In this document: one piece after another, positions 1 through 9,388 of the stretch
How the letters are laid out: each line of letters opens with the position of its first letter
Position numbering within the stretch: position 1 is the stretch's first letter
Source of the DNA: Candidatus Galacturonatibacter soehngenii
GTDB lineage: Bacteria; Bacillota; Clostridia; Lachnospirales; Lachnospiraceae
Direction: 5' to 3'
NCBI RefSeq assembly: GCF_008830185.1
Contig: NZ_WAGX01000005.1
Coordinates: 1,364,001-1,428,000 of the forward strand
Length of the DNA stretch: 64,000 nucleotides
The notes under the pieces: model-generated
Told to the model about the DNA's origin: nothing
Database searches by the model: none
The model's input: the letters and a program-made list of their open reading frames with translations, nothing else
Translations under genes and position numbers: made by a program

Positions 1-1081
1 CTGGATCAAATATGAATTCTATACCATACAGGCTTTTGAGTATCCAATTACACATTTCTTGTTTTTGCAATATTGTGTATCCTTTCAACTCCATTTTCAT
101 AAACGTAAGGTAAAGTTCAAACAAAAGCTCTGTATAACTCTTTAAATTTCTCATTTTTTGATATGATATTAGCATTGAAAGTTCACTTTGTACTTCTTTA
201 AACATACCATAGTGTATCAGTTTATCTCCAAAGTCAGATGAACTCATCATGATTAATTCTTTTACTTGAATGTATAATTTATTCACTTCATTTAAAGTTC
301 CCTCTTCACTAACTATAGCTATGATTGGAAGCGCTGTGATACGTTTTAATTCAACTTTAGCTCTATTTGATGCCGCTTCTATCTGTTTTACTTCTTTAAT
401 CGTAAGTAAAAACAGTACTTTATTTTCAATTGAAGTGGATAAAATAATATTTTTTGCTTCTAAAAGTTCTCCCATTATATTTTCTAATGCAAATTGTTCT
501 AAGTAATCAATCTTATCTTCAAAGCACATAGCAAGAACTCGTACCATCTGGGAAGTTTCTTTTAGTTCTTCCAAAAACAAATCGAAATCACCTTTCATTT
601 GTTCTCTGTTTAGTAGCATATTTCGAAATATTTGTTCTTTCGCCCTAGGAAGTAGCTTACGTACTGTATTATGGTAGTTACTATTAGCTTTCTTTTCTTG
701 CAGCTTGTTTTGAATTACTATTTTGACTTTTTCAATGACCTCTATAATTTTTTCTTCATCACAGGGTTTTAAAATATAATGTCGTACCCCTTCTTCCATA
801 GCCTGACTGGTAAATTCATATTCTCCATATCCTGAAAGGACGATAAACTCCGTCTCAATCATATTCTGTCTTGTTTTTTTAATCAATTCAATCCCATTCA
901 TAATTGGCATTTTTATATCACACAATATGATATCTGGATGATTATTTTGAATGATATCAAATGCTTCTACACCATTCCAAGCTGTACCGATTAACTGAAT
1001 ATCATATTCTTGCCATGGAATCAGTTTTGCCATGCCCTCCCGCTCGATTTCTTCATCATCTACTATTAAGAGCTTAAACAT
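1..1081 (-). CDS. YesN-type response regulator (AraC family), partial
   Basis: The visible part (about 360 residues) starts at an ATG at 1081 and runs off the left edge in an open frame. The N-terminal receiver domain shows the acidic pair D8-D9, the phosphoacceptor D55 in the context ILCDIKMP, and K105 in YILKP. After about residue 125 comes a long linker typical of YesN-type regulators; the AraC-type DNA-binding end must lie outside the window. The start codon overlaps the end of the sensor kinase by 8 bases, and its Shine-Dalgarno sequence (GGAGGA) lies inside the kinase's last codons, so the two are translationally coupled. Such pairs usually control a carbohydrate ABC transporter, which may lie to the left; that target is inference. 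Confidence 0.9.
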   Translation of the reverse strand, partial: MFKLLIVDDEEIEREGMAKLIPWQEYDIQLIGTAWNGVEAFDIIQNNHPDIILCDIKMPIMNGIELIKKTRQNMIETEFIVLSGYGEYEFTSQAMEEGVRHYILKPCDEEKIIEVIEKVKIVIQNKLQEKKANSNYHNTVRKLLPRAKEQIFRNMLLNREQMKGDFDLFLEELKETSQMVRVLAMCFEDKIDYLEQFALENIMGELLEAKNIILSTSIENKVLFLLTIKEVKQIEAASNRAKVELKRITALPIIAIVSEEGTLNEVNKLYIQVKELIMMSSSDFGDKLIHYGMFKEVQSELSMLISYQKMRNLKSYTELLFELYLTFMKMELKGYTILQKQEMCNWILKSLYGIEFIFDP

Positions 1082-2822
1082 CTCGTCCTCCTGCTTCTTT
1101 TGGTATTTGTATTGTTACTTTTGTCCCTTCACCAAGTTTACTATCAATGATTATCTCACTTTTGGGGTATGCTATTTTTATTCGCTCACGAATATTCTCC
1201 AAACCAATTCCATGACCTTTAGGTTTTAACTTAAAATTTTTAACCATCTCTAATTCATCCTCCGTCATGCCTGGCCCCGTGTCTTCAACTTCTAGTATAA
1301 TAAAATCCTTATCTTCAATTGCGCGAATAATAATATTACAACGAACGAATGAGTTTTCCACTCCGTGGTAAATAGAATTTTCAATTAATGGCTGTAAGAT
1401 CATTCGTGGAACCTTGTATCCTGATAGTATCCCCATTACCTCAACACGAAAGTCCACCCTCTTTTGATATCGAAATTGCTGAATTGTAATATAGCTTTTT
1501 GCAGCTTCTATCTCGTCTTCTACTGTTACATATGGTTCTTTTTCAAAGGACGCTCTCAAAAGCTTTCCTAATTCCATAATCATTTTGCTTGCTTCTTGCT
1601 TTTGTTCAGCCTTTATCATCCAATTTAAGGCATTGAGTGTATTATATAAAAAGTGCGGGTTAATTTGTGCTTGTAGCATTTTATATTTGGTATCCTTTAT
1701 TAATATTTGTTTCTTATAATTTTCATTTATCAGATTATCAATTCGTTCTAACATAACCAGAAACTCCTGGGACAATAACCCTACTTCATCCGTTCGTTTC
1801 TCCTTTGACAAAATTTCCTTGGCACTTTTGAAATCTTCTCCCTCTACATTTTGCATAGATCTGGATAAATTATGAATCGGACGTGTAATTACAGAGGAAA
1901 CCTTTCTCATTGCTATCACCATGAGAAGAAATGTAACTACAAACGCTATCAACATAAGATAACGAACTAACATGGTTTGTCCAAATATTTGAGAATAGGG
2001 AAAATAATTAATATAAACCCATCCATTCACTGATGATTTCAAAAAACACTTAAAGTATCTCTCTCCCTTATACCTTATTATCTCGTACCCCTGTTCCTTT
2101 GTGCTCTTCGAATCATCTAGAAATTGGTCTCCTTCACTATAAATCAATCCCTTATCCGAATATACATACAATGTTGAATTAGTAAATTCCAATGATGCCT
2201 TCTTTTTCCCAATCATACCTGTTATATCACTCGTTAAAATAAAAGTACCAAGATAGTTGAGGCTAGCATTTTTTCTCTCCAAGATATCTCTACCAGATAT
2301 AAGATATGGATATTCTTTTGAAGGAGCTACCAATACATACCCTCCTCTTTGTTCACCACTTACCCTTAGGAACTCTCGATATGTTTGCTCATCTAGTGGT
2401 CCGCGATCTATCCCAACCTGAATGCTTACGTCCATTCCATTTACGTACATGACATTTTGTACAATTGGGTGAATATTTATCTCATCTAGTAAAATACTAC
2501 GAATTTGATAAAGTTGATAATAATATTCCTGTGAAAGATATTTTGTTTCGTTTGCATTGGCCAAATTCTCCTGTACCTGTGTATTCATGGCCAATGTATA
2601 ACTTAAGTTTTCTATTTCATCTAATCCCTTATTAACTTCTTGTGTAAAAAAATCAAGCTCTTGCAATGATTTTTCATATAATTTTTTATCGTATATATTC
2701 AAGCTGAGTTGAAATGCGACAATCGAAATGATGCAAAAAGCTCCTCCAAATAAAAAGTATACTGTCATCATTTTATCCGATAATTTTAAATCACCAAACT
2801 TTTTTTTTAACTTTTTAACCAT
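1074..2822 (-). CDS. YesM-type sensor histidine kinase
   Basis: A 582-residue membrane kinase. A short basic N-terminus leads into a transmembrane segment (about 19-42), then an extracytoplasmic sensor region of about 240 residues, a second membrane segment (about 287-309), a HAMP linker, and the His_kinase domain with the motif NPHFLYNTLNALNWMI. The phosphorylated histidine is H390. The HATPase domain follows, with the N box in LIENSIYHGVE and glycine boxes in DTGPGM and GHGIGLENI. This is the architecture of the LytS/YesM class. It is the first gene of a two-gene operon with the downstream regulator. The signal sensed cannot be read from the sequence. Confidence 0.93.
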   Translation of the reverse strand: MVKKLKKKFGDLKLSDKMMTVYFLFGGAFCIISIVAFQLSLNIYDKKLYEKSLQELDFFTQEVNKGLDEIENLSYTLAMNTQVQENLANANETKYLSQEYYYQLYQIRSILLDEINIHPIVQNVMYVNGMDVSIQVGIDRGPLDEQTYREFLRVSGEQRGGYVLVAPSKEYPYLISGRDILERKNASLNYLGTFILTSDITGMIGKKKASLEFTNSTLYVYSDKGLIYSEGDQFLDDSKSTKEQGYEIIRYKGERYFKCFLKSSVNGWVYINYFPYSQIFGQTMLVRYLMLIAFVVTFLLMVIAMRKVSSVITRPIHNLSRSMQNVEGEDFKSAKEILSKEKRTDEVGLLSQEFLVMLERIDNLINENYKKQILIKDTKYKMLQAQINPHFLYNTLNALNWMIKAEQKQEASKMIMELGKLLRASFEKEPYVTVEDEIEAAKSYITIQQFRYQKRVDFRVEVMGILSGYKVPRMILQPLIENSIYHGVENSFVRCNIIIRAIEDKDFIILEVEDTGPGMTEDELEMVKNFKLKPKGHGIGLENIRERIKIAYPKSEIIIDSKLGEGTKVTIQIPKEAGGRDV

Positions 2823-2906
2823 ACTATCCTCCTGGTTAAATACAATTTTGTTATTAGGTATATTATTTCATCCTATCATCAAACTATATTTTTTTCAATG
2901 TAAGAT

Positions 2907-2959
2907 AAAAATCCGCCTATCGTATCAGTTCTTAGTGACTGACACAATAAGCGGATTTT
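2907..2959 (-). terminator. Rho-independent terminator of the 841-residue membrane protein gene
   Basis: The 9-base arms AAAATCCGC (2907-2915) and GCGGATTTT (2951-2959) enclose a bulged stem with a second inner pairing TCAGT/ACTGA. On the minus strand it is followed by a run of T. It sits between the end of the 841-residue gene and the start of the sensor kinase gene, separating the two transcription units. Confidence 0.75.
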
Positions 2960-2995
2960 GTTGTTATTTTATAAAAGGCACTACCACGATTCAAA

Positions 2996-5521
2996 TTATT
3001 TTTGTGCTCTGATATACGTTATGAACCTGCCACCTGCGGCCTCGAACTCATTTGTGCTGTCATTCATGCCCATTTTGTAAATTTTTCCTGTGTCTGGGTT
3101 CATGACACTAATATTAAGTTCATCGTAACCAACAATTAAAACTCTTGTACCACTGCTTAACTTTGCAATAACTGGTGCTCCATTACTTACGTAATAAAGC
3201 GCCGCACTTAACGAAGCATTGGATAGCTCAATGATTTTACCTTCAATGTGCTGTTCTAAAATAGACACTGCATTCTCACCGCGTTCCATGAGTGCTGCTG
3301 AATCTACATTGGTTCCTTCTAATTCTAGCATTGCATCTAGACAGGTAGCAAGACTATTGCCTGTTGTATCTTGATTTGCAGTAATCTGACTAATCATAGT
3401 ACGTATAAGTCGATTGCCACGCTCCCATATATACTCTTGTTTATCATCTACTACGACACCATATAATTGATCTGCCTTTGTGACTGCTTCACTTATATTT
3501 CTATAAATTCCTTGCAACTGTCCCTTGCCATATACATAGTATTTATCTTGTTGATTTTTTGTGGCTTTCATCTTTAATACAATATCCTCTTTTACAAGTA
3601 TTTGCTTTGGATGTATCAAAGTTGGTTCATTGGAGCTAAAATTTGTAGCAAAAATAAGTTGTTGCTGTTGTTGCTTTGTTTCTGACACAATTGAATTGGT
3701 CTTTGTTTTTCCTTCCTCCGATTCCAAGCTATTCATGATACTATCATCTGAAACATATGAATAGCCTGCTTCCTCCAAGGTAGCTCTTGTTAATTTAATT
3801 ACATTGTTTTGAATTTGAGCATCTACTATATAAATCCCGTCTGGTTTATATTCATCAATTATTTCACCTATATTATTTTGAATTCTTATGCAGTACATAG
3901 GAAACAGTGTTGTTCCAGTTATATCACTAAAAATATCTTCTGTTTTTGCAACTCCATAGATAAAATCATCATCCATAAATCCAATTGGCAAGACTCTTTC
4001 ATCCTCTTCCACTGAAACCATATTTCTTTGCCCACTCGAAAGATTGATAATCGTAATTTTGGTAGCACTCATCGTGTCCTCACCATTTTGCCAAGCTATC
4101 ATTTTGTTGTCTTTGGATATCACATAGCTATCTGGATTTATATTACTTACCACTTCATCATACGTTCTTTCTATCAAATCTATACTATAAATGGTATTAT
4201 CCATATCTACAAATAATTTGCGTTGACCATTTTGATAGACAAATCTATTTACTGATTCTTTCAGTATTTGATAAGGTCTCGTTGATGGAATGAAAACATT
4301 TTCCTCTAATGTATTCGTACTTCCATTGTAAGTTAATGCATCAATTCCCACTTGCCCCTCATAATTACCACGATTCATGTAGCCATATACAATAAAATCC
4401 ACATTGCCTTCATCATCAACACTCAGGACCTTAATATCATATTGATTATAATTTTCTCTTGCATCTGAGATATTGTTCTTAAAGCTAAAAATCTTTGCTA
4501 CTTTATTCTCTTTTAAATTAATCCAATAGAGTTCTCCTTCTTGAACAAAGGAAACAATCGTACCATTGTTACTTTCCTTAAATTCAATGTTTTGGTCTCG
4601 TATTCCAAGTGTCAATCGATTTTCTTTGCAAACCAAATTCTCCTCATCGAACATCTGACTCATCGTTCGTTCAAAATCCAACAAATAATTTCTATCTTGT
4701 GTATATCGAACTCTATAATATTCTGTAACATTACAATATTCTAAGTCACTGTCTTCATTTTGTACACTTACCATATAGTTAAGTGTGACGCTGGCTGTTT
4801 GCTTGTCTATTTCTTTTATCTCGGGTATCGGAAATGTCTCTTGTTTTATATTTAGACTTCCCCAGGTTACTTGTTCAAACTTTGAATTGATATTCACTCT
4901 ATGAAAATTGCTATTATCTCCATAGGCATTTGACTCCAAATAGATTACAAGATCTTTTGCCGCCTCTTTATCAAAAGTTTTTTGATTAAACTCTTTTATA
5001 AAGTTGAGCTTCTCTTTTACCTTCAGATTTTCATTCTTAATAATTCTTGTATAATAATTTATGTTCTCAGCCGTTTTCGTACTTATATTGATTTTAAGTA
5101 TATATTCCTTATCTTCTTCCAAAAGATTTTTTATGTCAAAAGTGGTGGTAACGGTATCCGTTTCTTCCTTAAAATCTGTTACGTCTGTCTGCTCCACCAA
5201 ACGTGTTGTGTCAAGACTTCTTACTTCGTAAGAGATTTTTTTAATCTGCTCACCATAGGTTTTGATTGTAACTGGTAAGGTCAAATCACTGGAAAGAGGA
5301 GTAATGGTATCTCGCATATAATTCGCTTCCATCTCTGTCGTATAGCCATGAAGCTCATTCATATCCTCACTAAAGCTATTTAAATATAGAGTTGGAAGTG
5401 TTGGCGCTGACATATTGGTAATCTGATCAACCTCTCCCCTTCCTCTAAATATAGTTAAAAAATAGATACCTATTATGAAAACGACTGCTAATATAATGGC
5501 CTTAATTATGGTCTTTTTCAT
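2996..5521 (-). CDS. Membrane-anchored protein with degenerate C39-like C-terminal domain
   Basis: 841 residues. One N-terminal membrane anchor (about 7-27) is followed by a long extracytoplasmic region. The middle (about 300-640) is rich in beta-strand-like stretches and could be a propeller (inference). The last 130 residues resemble the papain-like peptidase C39 fold in layout: QDTTGNSLATCLDAML sits where C39 proteins have a DCG motif and helix, and TRVLIVGYDELNISVMNPDTG where they have an H-containing strand followed by a GYD/DP turn. The catalytic Cys position appears to be T720 and the His position T792, so it would be catalytically dead. The start has an AGGAG site and overlaps the upstream methyltransferase by 20 bases. 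No precise function is recognised. Confidence 0.8.
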   Translation of the reverse strand: MKKTIIKAIILAVVFIIGIYFLTIFRGRGEVDQITNMSAPTLPTLYLNSFSEDMNELHGYTTEMEANYMRDTITPLSSDLTLPVTIKTYGEQIKKISYEVRSLDTTRLVEQTDVTDFKEETDTVTTTFDIKNLLEEDKEYILKINISTKTAENINYYTRIIKNENLKVKEKLNFIKEFNQKTFDKEAAKDLVIYLESNAYGDNSNFHRVNINSKFEQVTWGSLNIKQETFPIPEIKEIDKQTASVTLNYMVSVQNEDSDLEYCNVTEYYRVRYTQDRNYLLDFERTMSQMFDEENLVCKENRLTLGIRDQNIEFKESNNGTIVSFVQEGELYWINLKENKVAKIFSFKNNISDARENYNQYDIKVLSVDDEGNVDFIVYGYMNRGNYEGQVGIDALTYNGSTNTLEENVFIPSTRPYQILKESVNRFVYQNGQRKLFVDMDNTIYSIDLIERTYDEVVSNINPDSYVISKDNKMIAWQNGEDTMSATKITIINLSSGQRNMVSVEEDERVLPIGFMDDDFIYGVAKTEDIFSDITGTTLFPMYCIRIQNNIGEIIDEYKPDGIYIVDAQIQNNVIKLTRATLEEAGYSYVSDDSIMNSLESEEGKTKTNSIVSETKQQQQQLIFATNFSSNEPTLIHPKQILVKEDIVLKMKATKNQQDKYYVYGKGQLQGIYRNISEAVTKADQLYGVVVDDKQEYIWERGNRLIRTMISQITANQDTTGNSLATCLDAMLELEGTNVDSAALMERGENAVSILEQHIEGKIIELSNASLSAALYYVSNGAPVIAKLSSGTRVLIVGYDELNISVMNPDTGKIYKMGMNDSTNEFEAAGGRFITYIRAQK

Positions 5522-6683
5522 ATGTTTTCTCCTGTCTTTGTTTTAAGAGTTTATCTAATGTAGGATTAACACCTAGAAATTCTTTACAGGTGTAATATTT
5601 ATCTAAATCATTTATAATTTTTTCATCTTTTACAGCACGAATTAATATGTTCTTAGGTGTGTGTTCCATATCAATAAATTCCAGTATTTGTACTTTGTAG
5701 CCCTTGCTTTCTAATAGTTCAGCACGTAATGCATCCGTTACTAAAGCTGCAATACGCTCTTTTATTAGACCATGTTTTAAAACAGGGCCAAGAATGTCAC
5801 TTTTTATCTGTTTGTTTAATTCGTGTTGACAGCAGGGAACAGAAAGAATTACATCGGCTCCCCAAGATACAGCCTTTTCCAATGCATAATCGGTTGCAGT
5901 ATCGCAAGCATGTAATGTAACCACCATATCAACGCTATCTAGGCCTTCATACCCGGCAATATCACCTTTATAAAAACGTAATTTCTCAAATCCATATTTT
6001 TCACTTAACTTATTGCAATTATCAATTACATCTTCTTTTAGATCCAGTCCAACAATCCTAACATCAAATCCATTTAATACCTTTAAATAATAATACATGG
6101 CAAATGTTAAGTAAGATTTCCCACAACCAAAGTCAATAATTTTGACTTCTTTATCTTTTTTAAGTTTTGGTAATATGTCTTCAATAAATTCCAGAAAACG
6201 GTTGATTTGCTTGAACTTATCGTACTTAGCTTTCACAATGGTTCCTTCTTGCGTCATGACACCTAAATCGACCAAAAAGTCAACCCTAACTCCCTCTGGT
6301 AACACATAACGCTTTGTTCGATTGTGGGCTAGGTTTAAAGGCTTTTTAAGCTCGGTGATGGCATTTTGTTTCTTGTTTATCGTAAGTTTACCTTTCTTAC
6401 TTACTAAAACAGTGGCACTAAGTAGATTATGATCTAGTTGAAGTTGTTTAAAATTCTTTGTTATATTATTAACAATTTCCTCCAATATATATTCTGCTTT
6501 ATAATTTTTATGAAGTACCTTAGTTCCAACATAAATTGTTTCTTGAAACCATAACTCTTCTTTCAGCAAAATAGGCCTTACTATTATTTTAGCAGGACCT
6601 TCATTTTCTCTTGGATTACTAATAACGATTCGAATTAGCTCTGTATCTAAACATTCATTTAACAATGTAATTAATTCTTCCAT
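5502..6683 (-). CDS. SAM-dependent methyltransferase (Methyltransf_32-like)
   Basis: 393 residues from the ATG at 6683, chosen because GGAGG lies five bases upstream; the ATG at 6695 has no ribosome site. The N-terminal 150 residues are of unknown role. The Rossmann methyltransferase domain begins with motif I, IDFGCGKSYL (about 183-192), then VGLDLKEDVIDNC as the acidic loop, VVTLHACDTATD, and the unusual Cys pair in SVPCCQHE. This set matches the family containing GSTCD/METTL25-like proteins (PF13679), whose substrate in bacteria is not established. It overlaps the membrane-anchored gene downstream by 20 bases, so the two are probably cotranscribed. Confidence 0.85.
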   Translation of the reverse strand: MEELITLLNECLDTELIRIVISNPRENEGPAKIIVRPILLKEELWFQETIYVGTKVLHKNYKAEYILEEIVNNITKNFKQLQLDHNLLSATVLVSKKGKLTINKKQNAITELKKPLNLAHNRTKRYVLPEGVRVDFLVDLGVMTQEGTIVKAKYDKFKQINRFLEFIEDILPKLKKDKEVKIIDFGCGKSYLTFAMYYYLKVLNGFDVRIVGLDLKEDVIDNCNKLSEKYGFEKLRFYKGDIAGYEGLDSVDMVVTLHACDTATDYALEKAVSWGADVILSVPCCQHELNKQIKSDILGPVLKHGLIKERIAALVTDALRAELLESKGYKVQILEFIDMEHTPKNILIRAVKDEKIINDLDKYYTCKEFLGVNPTLDKLLKQRQEKTYEKDHN

Positions 6684-6759
6684 GTCTTCCTCCATTCATG
6701 CGCGATAGATACGCACAAAGCAGTTCATGCAAAAGTTCTTTTTGCACTTTCGCCTTATT

Positions 6760-6794
6760 AAATATAGTCATAGCAAATAGCCATGACTATATTT
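6760..6794 (-). terminator. Rho-independent terminator downstream of the Tyr-rich small protein gene
   Basis: The perfect 12-base arms AAATATAGTCAT (6760-6771) and ATGACTATATTT (6783-6794) enclose an 11-base loop. The stem is AT-rich and the T run is weak, so termination strength is uncertain. The site lies 59 bases past the stop of the upstream minus-strand gene. Confidence 0.6.
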
Positions 6795-6852
6795 TAATTC
6801 CTTTATTGTAAAACCACAACCTTATTTTCAATATTTCTTTTGAATACATGTA

Positions 6853-7356
6853 TTACCAATATAATCTCCTACGACATCTGTTATGTCTACATCTTCTTTT
6901 ATACATTTCATTAAACAATAATACATCAATCATATCCATAACAGGATCATTTGGACAAGGTCCAGGGCCTTTGCAACGACCACGGCGTGGTTGCACAGGC
7001 GGTCTGTAATGATATCCATAATTCATCATGTAAATATCTTCTTCTTCGTTTATCTCCTCTTCTACTGCCGGTTCTTCTTGCTCTGGATTTATTTGATTAT
7101 AAATATCCATACCAATTTTACGAAGTCCTAGCTTATCTGGATATTCATCAAACATAATACTTCCATCATACTCTAATTTATCACACTCTTCTTCAACAAG
7201 TGCCTGTATTGTCTTTGCCTGAGCTGGATAAAGACTTTTCATGTATTCTTTATCTTTTTCTAATTGCTCTTCTTCACTATTATCAAGTGGGAATCTAAGT
7301 CCAGAATAATAAGGCATTTGTCCATAGCCAAATGGCATATAGTTTCTATAATCCAT
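6853..7356 (-). CDS. Conserved hypothetical protein, Tyr/Gly-rich N-terminus, Cys/Arg-rich C-terminus
   Basis: 167 residues with a good AAGGAG site before the ATG. Residues 1-25 are rich in Tyr, Met, Pro and Gly. The central part carries a conserved-looking segment around EEECDKLEYDGSIMFDEYPD. An acidic stretch (about 93-107) is followed by YGYHYRPPVQPRRGRCKGPGPC and a basic, Cys-containing tail (KRRCRHNRCRRRLYW). No enzyme motif, signal peptide or membrane segment is visible. The composition resembles small spore-coat or spore-associated proteins of Clostridia, but that is inference. It stands alone between YwmB and the methyltransferase and has its own downstream hairpin. Confidence 0.75.
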   Translation of the reverse strand: MDYRNYMPFGYGQMPYYSGLRFPLDNSEEEQLEKDKEYMKSLYPAQAKTIQALVEEECDKLEYDGSIMFDEYPDKLGLRKIGMDIYNQINPEQEEPAVEEEINEEEDIYMMNYGYHYRPPVQPRRGRCKGPGPCPNDPVMDMIDVLLFNEMYKRRCRHNRCRRRLYW

Positions 7357-7414
7357 AGATACTCCTTTATTCTCATATTATATAATACTATATGCATTTC
7401 ACAAATATTGGTCA

Positions 7415-8167
7415 CTAGTAATCTTCATGAATTAAAGGTGTTGATAAATAAATATTGGTCGAATTTTCACTTTCATTATAGTTCATAGCAAGGCTAACGT
7501 TTATTTTTTCATTGCCTACTCTTTTGTATTCGCTGATAAATTTACTGTATCCATAAATCACATATAGTTCATCGCTTCTTTGCTCTGTCATTATCTTGGC
7601 TTCTAATTTATCAAGCAGATCTTTTGCAATTGCATTTCTTTCTTCTATATTGAGTTTTTTAGGATACTTTCCAACTAAGCTAAGTGTAACTTCTCCTGAT
7701 ACCTGATTGTTTTTTAATATTTCTTCAAGCATATTTCTATATGCCAACGCACAATCTGCGGTATCCAAAAGTTTGATTTCTGCTGTAACATATTGCTTTA
7801 CATTAAGAGCATTATCGTTAGCTGCATTTTCCATTGTTATAAATTTTAATGTTGTTCTAGCTCTTTTTGCCTCTTTGGTTAGAATAATTTCACCTCGTTG
7901 CTCTTCTCTATTTTGGATAAGTTCATAATCTTCATTAATTCCAAGCTGTGTAGCAATCTGTGCTAATAATGCCTTGGCTCCTTCCGTCCCTAAATATTCC
8001 CCGTTATATTCACCATCCATACTAATTGTACTTTCCTCATTCGAAAACTCAGGTTGGCTAAATGCCTCTACAATTTTGCTGTCATCTACGATACGCTGTT
8101 CGCGAAGATAACTTATTCCTAAAAATGTCCAAATAGCAACAATTAAAAATACCATTATTTTCTTCAT
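7415..8167 (-). CDS. ywmB: YwmB-family protein (DUF1779, TATA-box-binding-protein-like fold)
   Basis: 250 residues. A hydrophobic N-terminal segment (about 3-20) acts as signal or anchor. The body matches YwmB landmarks: GEIILTKEAKRARTTLKFI in the first half, LSLVGKYPKKLNIEERNAI in the middle, and YGYSKFI, then KINVSLAMNYNESENSTNIY and TPLIHEDY at the end. YwmB is an exported protein of unknown biochemical role; in Bacillus subtilis its gene lies just after the ATP synthase operon and before murAA. Here it lies 1.3 kb beyond atpC, and murA is in the same window, so that neighbourhood is partly kept. A GGAGG site precedes the ATG. Confidence 0.82.
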   Translation of the reverse strand: MKKIMVFLIVAIWTFLGISYLREQRIVDDSKIVEAFSQPEFSNEESTISMDGEYNGEYLGTEGAKALLAQIATQLGINEDYELIQNREEQRGEIILTKEAKRARTTLKFITMENAANDNALNVKQYVTAEIKLLDTADCALAYRNMLEEILKNNQVSGEVTLSLVGKYPKKLNIEERNAIAKDLLDKLEAKIMTEQRSDELYVIYGYSKFISEYKRVGNEKINVSLAMNYNESENSTNIYLSTPLIHEDY

Positions 8168-8305
8168 AAAAATACCTCCATTTCATTACCTGTTATTCCA
8201 AGTATTGACAATTCAAGGTATTTTATACATAAGGATGGTAATATCACTATGGGAATGGTAGAATAAAATTACCACAATTGATTTCACAAAAGGAGATTTA
8301 CTTTT

Positions 8306-8632
8306 ATGAATACATTTGAAAAAATATATGAGGTAGTAAAAAAAATACCAAAGGGAAAAGTAGCAACTTATGGACAAGTGGCTTCACTTGCAGGTAATAA
8401 AAGGTGGGCAAGAGTCGTTGGATATGCACTTCATTCCAATCCTGACCCACAAAATATTCCTTGCTATCGTGTCGTAACTAGAGACGGTAAACCCTCACAG
8501 GCTTTTGTATTTGGTGGGGTTAATGAGCAAATTAATTTATTGAAAGAAGATGGTATTGAAATTATTGATGGTGTTGTTGATATGAAGAAATATCAATGGG
8601 ATACTCCTATGCACTATTCATTTTTTTCGTAG
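8306..8632 (+). CDS. MGMT-family DNA-binding protein (methyltransferase domain only)
   Basis: 108 residues, covering only the DNA-binding/active-site domain of O6-alkylguanine-DNA alkyltransferases. It shows IPKGKVATYGQVASLAG (the helix-turn-helix part), the arginine-finger region RVVGYALHSNP, and IPCYRVVTRDG, in which the acceptor Cys is present but the usual PCHRV is PCYRV. The N-terminal ribonuclease-H-like domain of Ogt/Ada is missing, as in the short single-domain proteins common in Clostridia. The Cys suggests it may still accept alkyl groups; ATL proteins have Trp there. It has an AAAGGAGA site, runs divergently from ywmB, and overlaps the next minus-strand gene by 19 bases at its 3' end. 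Confidence 0.88.
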   Translation: MNTFEKIYEVVKKIPKGKVATYGQVASLAGNKRWARVVGYALHSNPDPQNIPCYRVVTRDGKPSQAFVFGGVNEQINLLKEDGIEIIDGVVDMKKYQWDTPMHYSFFS

Positions 8633-8880
8633 CTAGATATTACTTTCCCACACATCGGACAGGGTGTTTCTTTCTTAATTCGGAATCTAAAATCAAGACT
8701 ATAACCGCAATATGGACATTTATAAAGAAATAGTAGAAATAGAAAAGATAAAATAGCTAAAGAAGCCCCTTCTGCATAATGTTTTGTCCATGTGACAATT
8801 GAGGCAGCAATAACAATTAATAGATAGAACATGACTTTTACTATAAATAACTGATTTTTTATCTTTATTTTTCTTTTCAT
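8614..8880 (-). CDS. Small membrane protein with zinc-ribbon-like tail
   Basis: 88 residues. A basic N-terminus precedes two hydrophobic segments (about 10-29 and 36-53). The C-terminus carries two CxxC knuckles, CPYCG and CPMCG, about 21 residues apart, as in a zinc ribbon. An AAAGGAAAG site precedes the ATG. No precise function is recognised. It converges on the MGMT-like gene with a 19-base 3' overlap. It may form a unit with the next small membrane protein upstream, 33 bases away. Confidence 0.7.
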   Translation of the reverse strand: MKRKIKIKNQLFIVKVMFYLLIVIAASIVTWTKHYAEGASLAILSFLFLLFLYKCPYCGYSLDFRFRIKKETPCPMCGKVISSYEKNE

Positions 8881-8913
8881 ATTTCTTTCCTTTCTATGTT
8901 CTTATTGTATATT

Positions 8914-9264
8914 TTACGTCTTGTTTCGCCTCATATGAATAATGAATTCTATCAAATAGAATGCTACTATAATAATCAAAACAAAAACACTATCAAATAC
9001 CAAATATAAAAAGTAAGTAAATAATAAAAGAACTACAAGTCCAATAAAAATGCTAGATTCCATTATATAATGCATATCAGTAATTAATATTCCAATGACA
9101 GCACTGGTGAGTAAAGAAAAAAACATTATGTGTTTTATCTCGTATGTCATTAAAGTCTTGAAGTCTATTCTTTTATTGAATAATTGAAGCATAGTACAAA
9201 TACTATAAGGAAATATAAATGCAATGATTAAATTATTTATACATTGTTTAACTTTTTTACTCAT
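8914..9264 (-). CDS. Small integral membrane protein, unknown function
   Basis: 116 residues from the ATG at 9264, which has a GGAG site; longer readings begin at a TTG (9333) or ATG (9304) without one. Three or four hydrophobic segments are visible (about 10-27, 45-62, 66-88 and 88-107), ending in a basic tail (HMRRNKT). No motif identifies a family. It lies directly downstream of the ATP synthase terminator and upstream of the zinc-ribbon membrane protein, possibly cotranscribed with it. Confidence 0.6.
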   Translation of the reverse strand: MSKKVKQCINNLIIAFIFPYSICTMLQLFNKRIDFKTLMTYEIKHIMFFSLLTSAVIGILITDMHYIMESSIFIGLVVLLLFTYFLYLVFDSVFVLIIIVAFYLIEFIIHMRRNKT

Positions 9265-9388
9265 ACATTCTCCACTTTTTCGATTTACTACTTCTTCTTT
9301 CATCATAGCACCGACGTCTACACCTGTAAACAAGGCTGATTAAATATTTCAACTTTTGTAAGTTTTATTACGAATTTATTACAAAAAC

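Noticed and set aside
270-506. Small plus-strand open frame opposite the YesN-type regulator
   Set aside because: The minus strand is the clear coding strand of a response regulator that runs off the edge.
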